From: Fictibacillus sp. b24
GTDB taxonomy: Bacteria > Bacillota > Bacilli > Bacillales > Fictibacillaceae
Direction: 5' to 3'
Assembly: GCF_030348825.1 (NCBI RefSeq)
Contig: NZ_JAUCES010000005.1
Span: 1,550,001-1,614,000, forward strand
Length of the DNA: 64,000 nucleotides
Position 1 is the first letter of the stretch; the number at the start of each line of letters is the position of its first letter. The notes beneath the pieces were generated by a model that saw nothing but the letters and a program-made list of their open reading frames with translations, searched no databases and had not been told where the DNA came from. Made by a program: the position numbers and the translations under genes. This document shows positions 63,684-64,000 of the stretch, one piece after another.

Positions 63684-64000
63684 TGTTCAAGGTTTAAGAA
63701 AAAGTTTTGGAAGCAATGAAGTGTTAAAAGGAATTTCAACAACGATAAAAAAAGGTGAAGTTATAGCTGTAATCGGGCCGTCCGGTTCAGGAAAATCCAC
63801 GTTCCTTCGTTGTATCAATCTGCTGGAAACTCATAGTGAAGGTTCTATTAAGTTACAAGGAAAAGACATAAAATCAATGGAGCTCCATCTTCGTAAAAAG
63901 GTAGGGATGGTGTTTCAGCACTTCAACCTTTTTCCGCATCTAACCGTACTAGAGAATGTCACATTTGCTCCTCAACAAGTTTTGAAGGTTTCAAAAAGTG
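63676..64000 (+). CDS. artR: amino acid ABC transporter ATP-binding protein, ArtR (partial, runs off the window)
   Basis: A GTG at 63676 inside the end of artQ opens a frame that reads MIDVQGLRKSFGSNEVLKGI and continues to the window edge, about 108 codons. Walker A GPSGSGKST is at about residues 33–41, and the Q-loop VGMVFQHFNLFPHLTV is at about 75–91. It energises ArtPQ. The signature motif and Walker B lie beyond the window. Confidence 0.92.
   Translation, partial: MIDVQGLRKSFGSNEVLKGISTTIKKGEVIAVIGPSGSGKSTFLRCINLLETHSEGSIKLQGKDIKSMELHLRKKVGMVFQHFNLFPHLTVLENVTFAPQQVLKVSKS

Overview
The window is chromosomal DNA from a low-GC, spore-forming member of the Bacillaceae. From about 4 kb to 64 kb the gene order follows the Bacillus subtilis yqgX–comG–gcv–yqh–spoIIIA–acc–dxs–recN–spo0A–bkd–artPQR segment closely. 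Sporulation genes (spoIIIAA-AH, spoIVB, spo0A, splB), the competence pseudopilus operon and an OLE RNA locus point to a Bacillus-like genus, perhaps Fictibacillus or a relative. The genus is inference only.

Layout. 0–5 kb: a hypothetical gene, a YqgX-type metallo-hydrolase, a COG1565 methyltransferase, then an accessory pocket with a dispersed palindromic repeat, a decayed IS1182-type transposase and an intact IS3-family element, followed by a DUF2626 gene, an MgsR/Spx-like gene and tRNA-Gln. 5–10 kb: comGA–comGG, aroK, yqzE. 10–12.4 kb: yqhG and the SNF2-type helicase yqhH on the minus strand. 12.5–16.7 kb: a tandem glycine riboswitch with terminator controlling gcvT-gcvPA-gcvPB. 16.7–28.4 kb: yqhL, lipM, the B12-dependent ribonucleotide reductase nrdJ split by an apparent 290-nt group I intron, splB, mntR, a patatin-like gene, yqhP/yqhQ/yqhR-like genes, aroQ, an Xaa-Pro peptidase and efp. 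28.8–33.9 kb: the spoIIIA operon behind a sigma-E-type promoter. 34.2–40.8 kb: accB, accC, yqhY, nusB, folD, xseA, xseB, ispA. 40.8–42.1 kb: a 615-nt OLE RNA closed by a terminal stem, with its own likely promoter, and oapA for its membrane partner. 42–50 kb: dxs, tlyA, argR/ahrC, recN, spoIVB, spo0A. 50.6–60.8 kb: bkdR and the sigma-54-type bkd operon (ptb, bcd, buk, lpdV, bkdAA, bkdAB, bkdB). 61–64 kb: brxB, a Nudix gene and artPQ plus the start of artR.

How the genes work together. Three systems are assembled around a single regulator or RNA. The glycine riboswitch gates glycine cleavage, and the neighbouring lipM supplies the lipoyl precursor for the H protein and for BkdB. BkdR, with paired TGCA palindromes and a -24/-12 promoter, gates branched-chain keto acid catabolism. 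OLE RNA and OapA form a membrane ribonucleoprotein.

Most unusual content. The nrdJ intron splits the catalytic N-P-C-G-E motif between the thiyl-radical cysteine and the glutamate. Other oddities are the OLE locus, three precisely periodic short-repeat arrays (six 21-nt units, six 21-nt units, nine 20-nt units) with unrelated motifs, a comGA 5' end in which the best-placed ATG is out of frame because of a five-A run, and an IS3 element sitting inside a pre-existing inverted repeat.
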